Assembly (NCBI GenBank): GCA_010909165.1
Contig: MU008159.1
Location: 682,001 to 746,000, forward strand
Direction: 5' to 3'
DNA: 64,000 bases
Source of the DNA: Anthoceros angustus
Lineage: Eukaryota > Streptophyta > Anthocerotopsida > Anthocerotales > Anthocerotaceae
Of this stretch, positions 43,660 through 55,270 are shown in pieces; within the stretch, counting starts at the first letter, position 1; each line of letters begins with the position of its first letter. The position numbers and the translations under genes are program-made. The notes beneath the pieces are model-generated. The model had not been told where the DNA came from, ran no database searches, and was given only the letters and a program-made list of their open reading frames with translations.

Positions 43660-45228
43660 TCATGGTCCACCATCTCGTCCTCTGATGGCCCGTTTCCTCA
43701 AGAATTCTGGTACGCCGGTTGATGCTTGCCTCCTCAGATTCTGCTCCCAGTTGGAGATGTCATCCTCAATGGTTTTGACTTGCCCGAGCTCGGCAGATCG
43801 CGCCTGAGAGGAGGGGGGCCCAGGGTCGTTGAAGTCCCGAAAGCCAGTGGCAATCACCGTCATCCTGAGCTTCCCTTTGAAGCTCTCGTCGATGACAGCA
43901 CCAAAAATGACGTTGGCATTGGGGTCTGCCATACCATAAATGATCTCGGCTGCTATGTTCACCTCATGCAGAGTGAGATCTGCTCCACCAGTCACATTGT
44001 ACACAATCCCAGAAGGCCGTACAATGGACTGCAGAAGTGGAGACATGATGGCTGACTTTGCAACTTCCTCTGCTCTGTTCTTCCCTGATGCAACACCTAT
44101 TCCCAGCATAGCACTGCCGGCATTGGACATGACAGCTTTCACATCTGCGAAGTCTACATTCACCAGCCCAGGCACTGTGATGATGTCCGAAATACCTTGT
44201 ACCCCCTGGCGCAGCACATCATCTGCCAGGTGGAACGCCTCCAGGAAGGAAGTCTCCGCAGACAGAGTCTCCAAAAGACGGTCGTTTGGCACCACCACGA
44301 GGGTGTCACATGAGTGCCGCATCGCCTCCACACCTTTGCGAGCCAACTGCGTGCGCTTGGCCCCCTCGAACGAGAAGGGCTCTGTCACTATGCCAACAGT
44401 CAGTGCTCCCATGGCCTTGGCCAACCTTGCGACTACAGGACCTGGAAAAGCCAGGAACATGACAAGCATGCCATGTCAGAATCCACCACTTCTACCTGCA
44501 TCATCACATGAATAGAGCAAGGGCACAAGGGCGACAAACAAGGATGGAATACCTGCACCAGAGCCCGTCCCGCCACCCATGCCAGCAGCTACAAACACCA
44601 TATCAGCACCTTCCAGAGCCATAGACAACTCAGCCAGAGATTCCGTGGCTGCGTCCTCACCAACTTCACAGCTGCCACCCGCACCTCTTCCCAGAGTCGA
44701 CTCTCTGCCAATTTGCAGCCTGTTAGGAGCCAGGGACTTCCTCAAGGCTTGGCTGTCGGTATTGACCGACCAGAATTCCACATTCGGGAGCTTGGCGCTC
44801 ACCATTTCATTCACCGCATTGCAGCCTCCTCCCCCAACTCCAACCACCTTGATAACAGCCTGCCCGGATGAAATGCCGTATCCAGTTACCGGTTTCTGCT
44901 CCGGCCTCGCCAAGTCTCCGTTCCTGCTCTTGCTGTGCTCCAGCGCAAAGCTGTCAAGCGAGGCAGAGGCCTTCCCTGGCCTTACCTCCCTACGGCTATC
45001 CTCCGGCACGAGGTCATGCAGCCGAGCTCCAGCACCTGCACCTGCTCCCGCTATACCTGACCTGCTCCACCGCAACCCGGCGCCCTGCCGCTGTTCTTCT
45101 CCCCGGCTGCTTCCGAGGCACAAGGAAGCTGCAGCTCTGCTGCCATCTCCGGCCGCCGGCCTTCTTGAACAAGAAGCAGGGCTGCATGCGGGCAATGGCT
45201 GGCTGGACAACGGCAGAATCGACGCCAT
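43660..45228 (-). CDS. FtsZ: Plastid division GTPase FtsZ (FtsZ2/FtsZ3-like)
   Basis: Two exons, 44553-45228 and 43660-44441, joined G-A-G|P-V-V-A; 485 residues. The first ~115 residues are a Ser/Ala/Arg-rich plastid leader. The GTPase core shows [11 protein letters not shown] (132-139), F-W-S-V-N-T-D, the tubulin/FtsZ signature G-G-G-T-G-S-G (about 217-223), P-F-S-F-E-G, and the T7 synergy loop V-N-V-D-F-A-D-V. The F-W-x-V-N-T-D and R-L-Q-I-G segments and the C-terminal V-P-E-F-L-R-K-R motif, which in FtsZ2 contacts ARC6, argue for the FtsZ2 lineage. The usual G-L-G-A-G-G-N-P is G-R-G-A-G-G-S-C here, a marked change in the nucleotide-binding region, so a divergent class such as the FtsZ3 known from non-seed plants is possible. 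It would polymerise into the stromal Z-ring. Confidence 0.93.
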
Positions 45229-46178
45229 GGCAAGGCCCCTCCAGGGACTCGGCGCAGCTCAACGGCACCAACACCAGCAGCGGCTTGAGCTCTTGTCATA
45301 ACAAACAAGGCAGCGTGCACTCCCTCCCCCCATCTCCAAGAACCTTAGATGTTGGAGCAGTTTCTTGGAAGGAACGTCCCATTACAAGCAGGGCCATCCG
45401 TCGCAGGCTCAGCCACGAGGTGGTTCGTGAACAGATGTGAGTTGAATTGCAGGAGCTCGCGTTGCGCAAGCAGCAAGGGCTCGCGTTCCCGGTGGTGGGA
45501 TTCGAGAATGAGACGACAACTCCCGCCAAACACCATGGCCAATACAGGCCAAGACCTAGAAATCGGCTGTCACGATGCCCAATGAACGTTTGGCGTGACA
45601 TTTCAGGCTGTGGTGAGGAAGGTTATGTGAATTCCGGTAACAGAGTGGCCGGCATCACAATCGCTACTAGCGGAGCTCCGTAAAGTCTTATTGTCCATCA
45701 GCTGAACGTTGGAAAGGTATCGCAGTGGCGAAAATCACAGCTGCTGCAAGCAAGCTCATGAAGAGGAAAATGGGGTCGACATGGAAAGCGGCATGACGAA
45801 CTTTCCAGAGAAGAACTACGACCGCGTGAAAAAAATCTCTCATTCCACAAAAACGTGACTTCTTCCCCCCGAGGGAATTCTCAGCCTCTGAGGGATCTTT
45901 TCAGTCTACAATTTCTGGCATATCCACCGCCCCCTCCCCAACGCTCTCCCCGCCCTTTCCCTTCCTCCCCTCCCCTATGTCCTCCTGCACCAAACCATGC
46001 TTCCAGCTGGGAATCCGAAAAGCCTAGTAAGGGTGCCTGTACCGTGCCACTGTTCCTCCAGTGGGTCAAGTCCGAGACACTACCTCGTGGAAAATTTGAG
46101 CCAGTTGGCTCTTAACACAAAAAAATTCACATAGGGGGGGTGGTTATACCCAAGGACCGATCTACCAATGAACTAAGC
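45229..46178. other. Intergenic region between FtsZ start and eL36 stop
   Basis: Holds the FtsZ promoter and 5' UTR on the minus strand and the eL36 3' UTR. A pyrimidine-rich tract at 45925-45990 (many CCTCCCC runs) is the only notable composition feature. No gene is supported. Confidence 0.5.
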
Positions 46179-46786
46179 TCACTTCTTCTTCTCGGCACCA
46201 CCTGTGGCCCTGCACGTGAGCAGATTACGGATGGCGTGAGCAAACTCGTATCGTCAACAAACCCCTAGCTGCAGCACTCTAGCAGATGTTCACCACACAA
46301 CATGCTCAAGGCCAAAGAGAAGCAGGTCCAAGAAAGTCACCTCTGCTTGCGGAGAACTGTTGCCATCTCCTCACGCTTTCTCTTCGCTCGCAAATGAGTT
46401 CCGAGCTTCTTCTTGGCCACTTTCAGAGCACGCTTGTCCTTCCCTACCTTCAACAGCTCAGTTATCCTCTTCTCATAAGGAGCGAAGCCCGCAACCTCGC
46501 GAATCAACAAACGAACGAAACCCGTTCTCTTTCCCTTCCTCTGCAACACAAGCATCCCAGAAATCATCCGGTGCGCTGCCAAGAACATCGTACCCCCAAT
46601 ACAATCGTCATCATCTATCCACTGCCCTCAAACCCTAACCGACAAGGGACCAGCTCCAAGAGCTGGATTTCACCAGACACGTACCCCCTTGGTAGCAGAA
46701 GGGCGGACGGCAGGCGTCCGCTTGGTGACCGCATGCCCCTTGTTGAGACCGATGGCGATGCCGCTGCTGGCCACTGACGGCGCCAT
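46179..46786 (-). CDS. RPL36: Cytosolic ribosomal protein eL36
   Basis: Three exons, 46685-46786, 46341-46540 and 46179-46209; 110 residues. The N-terminus [20 protein letters not shown] and the core [23 protein letters not shown] are unmistakable eL36, and the tail ends A-E-K-K-K. It is a structural component of the 60S subunit. Usual length is ~105-110, so the gene looks complete. It is divergent from the CPBP protease gene with only 170 bp between ATGs. Confidence 0.96.
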
Positions 46787-46956
46787 CGCTCCGAAGCTGT
46801 GTTGCAAAAGAGACCTCCACGTTGTGCCACGAACAATAAATACCTATTCCGCGTTTTGAAGAGATCTAATAAAGAATAAATGTACATTTGTATACTTTTT
46901 TTAATCTCTGCTATGTCACGGTGTTCTCTCCATTCACAGAAGAACGAAGTTCCACA
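46787..46956. promoter_or_regulatory. 170 bp shared upstream region of eL36 (-) and CPBP protease (+)
   Basis: The two start codons face away from each other across 170 bases. The space is AT-rich in its centre (AATAAATACC, GAATAAATGTAC, TATACTTTTTTTAATC). Both genes must be driven from here or from within each other's first exons. Confidence 0.6.
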
Positions 46957-48474
46957 ATGGCTGGCATTGCAGTCTGTGGCTTTGCAGCTCCATGCTGTTC
47001 TTGCTCGTCACCTGCTCGGGATTCGTGCTTTGCAGGTGATTGTGTGTCTCCATCCTTCGTGTTGGTGATTGGGAGTGCTGCTGCTCAGAGGATGGATGTA
47101 TGCGCTTTTGGGAGCAACGGATGTCCTCTGGCACGCACCCGAGAAGTGGGCTTCCAGGTCAGGATTCCTAGGTTTCAGAGCAGCGTTCGGGGATCAAGTC
47201 TCATCACGGCAATGCCAGCATTGCTTACCGAGGTTTTGATCTCTGCAGCATGGTATGTGCTGTGTTCGAGCTTCAGGGAAGAAGCAGACGAGGAAAAAGG
47301 TGAAACTGCAGCCGCCTGATGTGGTGGAGATGGCGTCCATTTCACTGGACGCAGGTAAGGAGAGTGCGCGGCTAATGAACTCTTCGTCAGCCAGACCGGA
47401 AGTCAGGGGTAACGGGGATGCAGGACACGGGGCGGGAGATGTGGAGAAACCCCTGGCAACATCTCTGCCTGCAGTGAGCAGAGAGGATGTTGTCAGGGCT
47501 TGTGTTTCCACATCGGGAGGCATTGCTGCTGCTGGCTTGCTCTTGCGGCAGGTTCAGACACGAACCTCATTCCTCGTTTTTGCTTGTTGCATCTAGTTGT
47601 GTGCACGATGAGGCATGTCATTCCACTCTTGCTGTTGCTGTGCAGGGCTCTCATTGGGCTGCCGAGGCAGGGTTCAATGTCCCTGATTGTACTGCGATAC
47701 TGCCGTGTAAGATGCCAAGCTCCGGATGACCGACCTCCTGAAATGGAATGTATCTACACTGAAGCTGACTCATATCACCTTCACAACTTTCTCTGCAGAT
47801 ACCATCGACCAATCTCAGCTTGGCGCAGTCACTGTGATGGTTCTACTCGTTTCCTCTGTGAGACTGCTGCTTCTGCGACTGTGGCCAGATTTTCGTCAAG
47901 CAAGCAGGCTGTCAAACCAGCAGGTCTGGTTGTACTAGGTCCTCGCCCAAGCTGTGCATCGACCAAACCTGACCTTGGCTATTCTATTCTACAGGTGCTA
48001 GGCCCTCTTGAGCCCCTGGACTACGTTCTCGTATCCGCCCTGCCTGGCATAAGTGAGGTATCCATCTACTTCCCAAGGACTTGATATCCTACCAACACCA
48101 CAAAACAACACAACTCAGTTGGGATTAAAAAGTGAAACATGTCAGGAAGTGCTGTTCCGCGGAGCATTATTGCCTCTGGTGGGTGTGGATTGGTATGGAG
48201 CAGTTGCAGCAGGCCTGTTATTCGGAGCACTGCACCGCTCTGGCGGCAGAAACACTGCATTTGCCGTATGGTAATGCCCACAGCCCCCTGCTCCTGCATA
48301 CCCTCCATATCCTGCCCTCACATTTTTCGTGCTTGGATGCGCAGGGCCTCAGCTGTGGGAATGTTCTACGGCGCAGGATCTATTGCCACACAAAGTCTGG
48401 CCGTCCCCATGGCAGCACACTCCCTGGCCAACCTAATTTCCATCGGACTCTGGAGAATGGATAAAGATGCCTGA
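46957..48474 (+). CDS. CPBP-family (CAAX/Abi) intramembrane metalloprotease, probably plastid
   Basis: Seven exons: 46957-47157, 47249-47551, 47646-47706, 47799-47923, 47995-48057, 48146-48270 and 48345-48474. Phase-consistent; 335 residues. The Cys/Ser-rich N-terminus suggests a plastid leader. The C-terminal half is hydrophobic and carries all three CPBP motifs: E251-E252-V-L-F-R256 (EExxxR), F277-G-A-L-H281 (FxxxH) and H318-S-L-A-N322 (HxxxN). The EE pair is split by an intron. The family includes eukaryotic CAAX prenyl proteases and plant plastid proteins such as the SCO4/BCM-type group. Plastid CPBP members often act in membrane protein or pigment homeostasis; the substrate here is unknown. 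Confidence 0.9.
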
Positions 48475-50014
48475 ACTTCACAGAGACAGCATAGCACTGC
48501 AGTCCATTCCGGTCATATGGCCCCCTCTCTCAGTTTCATTAGCTTGACATCACCTGTTACTCCCTAAATCCTAACAGAATCGTGCTTGTACAGAAGAGCC
48601 AAGGTGCAACATCCAGCTTGGCGTCTTCTGATGAGTCCATCCAACACGCATCTGACCGAAGTCGGCGTCCATTATTTGTTCTCGTACCTCCATATCTCAT
48701 CGTATCCACCTACATCTGTATGTACGTTTATGGAACCGAGAGTGGTTCTCATTATTCCTGTCACAGCCAAACGCTCAGTTAAATTTCCTCTTTCGTACGG
48801 CATTTCGTCATGGACCTGGTACCATGAACTACTTGCACCGAGGGCATCTTCTTTACATACAGACTAATCTTCTGAACGTGGTGTGCCTAAACTACTTGCA
48901 CCAAGGGCATCTTATTCACATGTAAACTAATCTTTTTCACAGAAAAACTACTTGTACCAAGAATATCTTGTTTATAATTAAACTAATATTCTTTATAGAT
49001 AAACTAATTGTACCAACATCTTCTTCACATATTTAAGTTACAGCACCAAGGGCATCCTTTACCCATTTAAAAACGTGATGTTTTTATAAATATATATCCA
49101 TTTTAAAAATTTATTTGACCCAAGCTATATGGACTGGAACAAGACAGGATAAGGATAAGCACCGAAGACAGACAGCAAGCATCACCAAGGGTATGCTTTA
49201 CGGCTTTAAGGATAAGCACCGAAGACAGACAGCAAGCATCACCAAGGGTATGCTTTACGGCTTTAAGGATGCCCGACAACAAGACAAGAAGGGCATCCTT
49301 TATCCGTTTAAGCACGTGATGTTTTTATAAATGTATGTCTATTTTAAAAGTTCATTAAACCCAAGCTCTATGGACTGGACCAGGACTAGGATAAGCACCA
49401 GGGTGCTAAGCCATTTGGACCAGGATAAGCACCACCCAGATAAGCACCATAAACTTATCCGAGACATAAAGCACCAGGTACTAAGTCACCATTTGGACTA
49501 GGATAAGCATTACCCAAATAAGCACCAGGGTACTAAGTCACCATTTGGACATCACCCAGATAAGCACTACGGTAAGCACGAGAGATAAAGCACCAGGAGA
49601 TAAGCACCAGAGATAAGCACCAGGATTTTTGCGATTAGGTACGACCCTTTGTGGATACACGATAACGATAAGATGAGCAGAAGTAGAAGCTGCTAAGAAA
49701 GTGTCCCGTAGATGAGCGGAAGTAGAAAATGCTAAGAAAGCGTGTGGTAAGGAGTTGGCATTCTGTTCGTCTTGGAGACAGCAACCTAAATAAACGGGTC
49801 ACACGTTTTGCAAACAAAATAGACTTTTAGTGTGTCCGAGGCTTTACATAGCGATCCGCGCCGCAGAATGGAGGCGCAAGGCAGGCACACAGCAAGGCAA
49901 GGCCAGTGCTAGCAGAAGTCTTTGCAGTGGCAAGGCAGATTGTTTTCCTGACAGCGTGCTCGAGAGGGGAAGGAGGGGAAGCCACGATCTGCGGTCTCTG
50001 ACGCTCGTAGCTAA
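48475..50014. other. Repeat-rich AT region between CPBP protease and fructokinase
   Basis: The first ~100 bases are 3' UTR. From 48830 to about 48980 a CTACTTGCACCAAGGGCATCTT-type element recurs with decay. 49030-49380 holds a duplicated segment and 49380-49640 a cloud of GATAAGCACCAGG repeats. No gene is supported; the last ~150 bases are the fructokinase promoter. Confidence 0.6.
48830..49640. repeat. Complex repeat block: 57 bp tandem pair, ~80 bp flanking pair, GATAAGCACC clusters
   Basis: AGGATAAGCACCGAAGACAG starts two identical tandem 57 bp copies (about 49151-49207 and 49208-49264). They are flanked by two related ~80 bp segments (ACGTGATGTTTTTATAAAT ... CCAAGCT.TATGGACTGGA at about 49072 and 49314). 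Downstream GATAAGCACC occurs about ten times at irregular spacing. Confidence 0.85.
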
Positions 50015-51935
50015 ATGGCGGGAAGCTTGGAAGCGGAGGTGTTGGCTGAGACTTTAGGCGCCACGGAACTGCTGGCTGAAAGTGAGGCACTGCGGCGTCT
50101 CGCAAGCAGGAATTTGTGTTTTGTGCTTTGCTTTCTTCCCTTGGCCAAATTGCTCCCTTTTCTTTCGCGCTCTGGGACCAGTTTGGATTGACTCTTGTAT
50201 TGAGAACACGGTAGGAATTTTCGGGGTTGGATTGTGTGCTGCGACGGAATTTTCGTGACGATTTCCATGTTTTGAATTGTTCTTCTTTAGATCGAGTGCA
50301 GCCAAGTGGGATTTTGCTGTTGCAAGCTGGAAATGGTTTGTGGATTTCTCTGTCCCAGTCTTCTTTGGAGCTCATAGTAGATCGGCGGTATGTAGCAGGG
50401 GATGGCAAGGCGTCCGCACCAGCACAACAGAACGGAGACGCCAACTCGGGTGATCTAATTATTTGCTTTGGTGAGATGCTAATTGATTTTGTCCCGACAG
50501 TGGGAGGAGTTTCTCTGGCCACTGCGCCGGCGTTTAAGAAGGCGCCAGGGGGAGCGCCTGCTAATGTTGCAGTTGGCGTTGCACGGCTTGGGGGAAACGC
50601 AGCCTTCATTGGCAAGGTATGGTGATTGCGTGGGACCCCAGTCGCGACCTCGCCGTGGTTGCAAACTTGTAAATGTTCCCGTGCTTCGTATGGTTCCAAG
50701 CAAGTATCCCTCTCTGCTTCTTACTTCGGTTCTGTTATGTTGACAAAATCATACTGGTTTTTTATTGGATCTTTTACAGGTGGGGAATGATGAATTTGGG
50801 CATATGCTTGTTGACATCCTCAAGGAGAACCATGTGAATAGCGAGGGAACTCTTTTCGATGATAATGCGCGAACAGCCTTAGCGTTTGTCACACTGAGAC
50901 ACGATGGTGAACGAGAATTTATGTTTTATCGCAATCCCAGCGCGGACATGCTACTCCACCCCTCGGAGCTCAATGTTGACCTCATAAACAAGGTTTGTCA
51001 CATCACTCCATATTTCATCCTTGTTCAACGCTACTCTCAGTGGCACTGTACGCTTACAGTTTGGAAGCTCTTGTGTTTCAGGCATCTGTCTTCCACTATG
51101 GCTCCATCAGCCTGATAACCGAACCTTGTAAATCAGCACACCTAGCTGCAATGGAGACGGCTAAAAAAGCTGGGGCAATACTGTCATATGACCCGAACTT
51201 GAGACTTCCCTTGTGGCCCTCGGCTGAAGCTGCTCGAGAGGGTATCATGAGTATTTGGCATGAAGCTGACATTATCAAGGTAGACATGAATATGCATACC
51301 GTGACTAATACCCCATCTTTCAAAGTCTAAGCACAGCTACTCATATCTCGTATGGGGTGCCTAAACCACAGGTGAATGAAGACGAAATTGCCTTCGTGAC
51401 ACAGGGTTTAGATCCCAATAGTGATGAAGCTGCATGGTCACTCTGGCATGACAAACTGAAGCTTTTGCTGGTAACCGAAGGAGAGCATGGATGTCGGTAC
51501 TACACCAAGGTCGAACTACTCGCTGACCTCTCCCTCTGACAATTCTGATGAACTTGATACTCACTGGCTGACAACCTTCATTCTGTTGTATCCGCAGAAG
51601 TTCAGTGGAAGAGTTCCTGGATTTGTAGTGAAGACTGTAGATACAACTGGCGCGGGCGACGCATTTGTCGGGTCGTTTCTCACTCAGCTCGTCGCTGAGA
51701 AGGATCTGTACAAGGTATGGTCTCTTACCGGGATCCTGCGTGCACTGTGTGTAATTCCGTGACTCGGAATATAGGTCATGAAAGCTCTCCTGGTGTCTAT
51801 GAGCAGGACGAGGAACGTCTGAAGAGAGTTTTGCGACTGGCGAACGCCTCGGGGGCTATTGCAACCACGGAGCGAGGAGCCATTCCTGCCTTACCCGACA
51901 TGGCCGCGGTTCTGAAGCTTGCGGGCACTGAGTAG
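50015..51935 (+). CDS. FRK: Fructokinase (pfkB family)
   Basis: Seven exons: 50015-50081 (inferred), 50399-50616, 50780-50992, 51082-51279, 51372-51509, 51598-51714 and 51807-51935. 359 residues. Exon 1 starts at ATG 50015 and joins in phase; it is the least certain. Core evidence: [54 protein letters not shown] and the second pfkB signature [11 protein letters not shown] with the catalytic Asp of GAGD near residue 299. It phosphorylates fructose at C6 using ATP in the cytosol, feeding glycolysis and sucrose/starch metabolism. The usual metal-site V-S-D-V-E after I-I-K reads V-N-E-D-E, a modest departure. Confidence 0.95.
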
Positions 51936-52474
51936 GAAATTACCACGGCGTCGCGAGGCGTCGCCCCTGGCTGTCTCTGATGGCGCGTTTGGTGATCAGT
52001 AGTTCAGGCAGTAGGAACACGGTGTTTGAGGTAGGCCCTAAGTCAGGAAGCGTCGGGTCAGTGAGTGCGGTCGGCAGTGGAGTTGCAGCCCACGTGATTG
52101 TAGTGTGGTTCCTGTGCAGCGACATGATCTCTCAACTGGCCCCACCAGCAGTTCTGGTTTGAAATGCTCCCATGCCTTGCAGGCATCTGAACATTTCATT
52201 TCGTCTGCAGGGCTAACTGTGTCCGAAAATGCAGAACTGAACAGCACTTTGGAGCACGGGAGACTTGATAACCAGTAGTTTTGAAACCGTAACGTTGGAT
52301 GACATTTTGATTGGGCCAGTTTTTGTCATACCAGGTACATATGTACATAGATATACATAAAGAAATACTGTTTTCCCTTTCTTCCCTCTGGAGTTACCTA
52401 GTTACCTTTTGTCGTTGCTTGTCAAACCCCAAAGCCACCTCGCAGCCCAAAAGAGTGAAGACCGATGCGGAGGG

Positions 52475-52541
52475 GCATTATCTAAGTGGAAAATGGAAAG
52501 GCTAGGCGGGGGCATTATCTAAGTGGAAAATGGAAAGGCAA
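52475..52541. repeat. Two direct copies, ~36 bp period
   Basis: GGCATTATCTAAGTGGAAAA followed by TGGAAAGGC occurs at about 52475 and 52511, separated by TAGGCGGG. Confidence 0.85.
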
Positions 52542-53569
52542 GGCAGTTCACTGTAGGTCCTGGAAGGTGATCTGGTGCCCATGCTGCTCAAAGTGGCGCC
52601 ATCTGGCCCCTTGCACAGCCCTTTGTCATTGAGGGTCTCACAGGCTGAGCGCACAGTTACGGAGTCGATTTATCAATACCTCTGCTTCTATGGCTACGAA
52701 GGCAGTCGGTGTTGGGCTAGGTCCAACCAGTCACCACCTACGTCCTGTCAGGAGACCTGGTTGTGGCCTATGGAGCGCTGGAGATGGTCCCAAGGCCACG
52801 GTCCTGACTCGACGCAGAGCAAGTAGCAAGATTCTAAAGGAAGTGCGGTCTGAACACTACATGGAGATTTTTACGAAGGTGTGTCTTTGTGTACTTTACG
52901 CAGAGAGCTAGCGCGTTTGCCTCAACTATGTTTTCTCAATAATAATCAAACAATAGTACAAAATGTCACTTTAAGTATTTGTTGCCATGCACCTCTTCGA
53001 CTAAGCAACCCTTCACATATTTAGCCCTAATCTAAATAACCAGCAAGTAAGCGAGTAACCCTAACGATAAACCCTGTCCGTAAGGGCCTTAACTCGTCAC
53101 AGTCTCACAGCAGAGAAGCATGGTGCCTTGTAAAATACCTTTCGACAGGCTCTTACCAGACGACCCCCCCTTTCACACTAGCACATTGATAGCCTGGTGA
53201 CCTTGTCTATGTCGGAATTCCTTCCGGAGCAGAGGGTCAGTGATGTTCCCTTGTTTTTGAGGGTGTGATTTGGAGCATGGTCTCAGTGCAATGTTGGTCC
53301 ACAAGCTCGGAGGTTTAACCATAAGGTGCACACGCAGGTAGCAGGTGTTGAGATCGTGTGGTTTTGCACATAATTTGCTAGTCGAGTGCGGGGGTCAGCC
53401 TTGCGAGCGGTGGATTGCCTACCACACAGTCACGCACTGAGCAGAGAGTGATCATGGAGCAAATCGTTTTTGTGTAGGAAAAAAGTGAATTTCCTTCTCA
53501 CAGCTTCTTTCCTCGTACTAGTCACGAGTCCCGGCTCCCGACATCACGGAGAATTTCCGTGGGCGCCCC

Positions 53570-54115
53570 AAGAGTGTCCCGTATCGGTGTCCCAAGTCCA
53601 AAACTCAAGTCTCTCGTACTGCATCCTGAGGGGACCATTGACGTTCCGAGTGCCAGCCGGGCTATATCCCGGCTTGCCGACGTCCCACCTTGTCATTGTC
53701 CCGAGTACTTGAGTACCCGGATGCGAGACGTGGCTGGATACACTCAAGAGAGGCGAACGGTACATTCCCAGCGTCCCGGAGACCTTCCGGTGTCCGCGCC
53801 CCAAGTATCCCGGCCTCTACCTGTCCCGAGTGTCCCATGGATCCCAGCGACTCAAGTGTCTTGGCGTACTGGTGTCCCAGGGGACTACTGATGTCCCAGT
53901 GTTCCGGCATCCTAGGGGACTCCCGACATCCTAGTGTCCCGGCGTCCTAAGTGCAAAGGAGACCGGCATACTCCCAATGTCCCGGCGTCCCGGGTACAAC
54001 AAACATCCCAGTGTCCCGGCGTCCAGAGTGCATCACGAAACCAACTTACTCCCAACGTCCCGGCGTCCAGAGTGCATCACGAAACCGACTTACTCCCAAC
54101 ATCCCAGCATCCTGA
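53570..54115. repeat. Degenerate GTCCC(G/A)G(C/T)GTCC-type minisatellite
   Basis: CCCAGTGTCC, GTCCCGGCGTCC and ACATCCCAGTGT variants recur at 10-20 bp spacing over ~500 bp. A clearer 46 bp pair (GTCCAGAGTGCATCACGAAA, twice) lies at about 54024-54110. Confidence 0.75.
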
Positions 54116-55084
54116 GTGCCCGTGCCCTCCCTGCATCAAAAGTGCACGGCCTATGGCGCAACTCACGGCGGCCACCAGCCCGCGATCCGTCGTTGTCACA
54201 CAAGGGTCCGCTCCCAAAGAATGATAGGTTCCGTTTGGCACGCGTGAACCGATTCTCACCTCACCGTAAGTGGTAGTTTTGGACTCAGTCGCAAGGCTCA
54301 GCGATTTACTACTAACTACTCCCAACATCCACCGAACAGGCCCGGCGTGGCCAAACATTTAAGGACTCATTCGCGTCCCGCCCCTCGTTCGTCTAGTCCG
54401 TTCTCATTACCACTCACTCGCGTTCGTTTGGAAGAGTGGGTGGGTTGCGGTCCGGGACCGCTGAGTCGTTCCGGCCTCTCAGTCCGGCTCTAAACGCCTC
54501 CCGAGTTCCACCGGCGCGTTCGGTCAGGTCAATGGCCCCGGCTCTGAAGAAAGCGGGTCTCGGTCGTTGCCCTGCAGAGACCACCACACATTAGGGGTCA
54601 CTGGGACCTTGATCAATCTCTCCGGGGTTGTCGTGCCTGCTCAGTGACTCATAACTCGCGTTAGCAAAAGGCGACAAGGGTCTACAAGAAGCAGCGATAT
54701 CCACCCCGGAGGAAGATGCTACTTGGCAGCCCTGCCCTCTTATACTACGCCATAGCGTCTTTATTACACTCCTATTCGGTGGCAGCTCGACGTGCTAACC
54801 GCCTACTATTCCCCTCTATTCCCCACTTCGGGTCGCCAGCGGAATTTGGGAAGTGCCGTGGTTAGTCTGCGATCTTGGTGGCTCAATAGCCACACAGCCG
54901 GTTCGCGGGCCGCAATCGGATGATCAGCGAGGCGGCCTTCCCTTCGAGAGACTCTTTCGTTGAGCTACGGTGGCGGTCTAACAACCGTGGTAACCACCAC
55001 ATCCCTCTCCAGTCCTCTCCACGACCTCCAAGTGGGTCCTCTGTAGCCAGAGGCCCTCACTTTGGCGGTCGGTGGTGATTCCCC

Positions 55085-55270
55085 TCTCCTCAGTCCGGAC
55101 CTCGGTCAGTCTCGACTCTAGAGTCCGGACCTCGGTCCGTCTCGACTCTAGAGTCCTGACCTCGTGGTCTTACTCTGAGTCCGTCCGGGGTCCGCCTTAC
55201 TGGAGTCCCAGGACCTCGGTCCGGTCTCATTCAGGTCCGGACCTCGTGGTCCGGACTCCATGGCCTGAAC
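55085..55270. repeat. 31 bp tandem repeat with core GTCCGGACCTCGGTC
   Basis: AGTCCGGACCTCGGTC..TCTCGACTCTAG occurs twice in tandem, followed by a third variant (CCTGACCTCGTGGTC) and more distant relatives up to about 55255. Confidence 0.8.
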
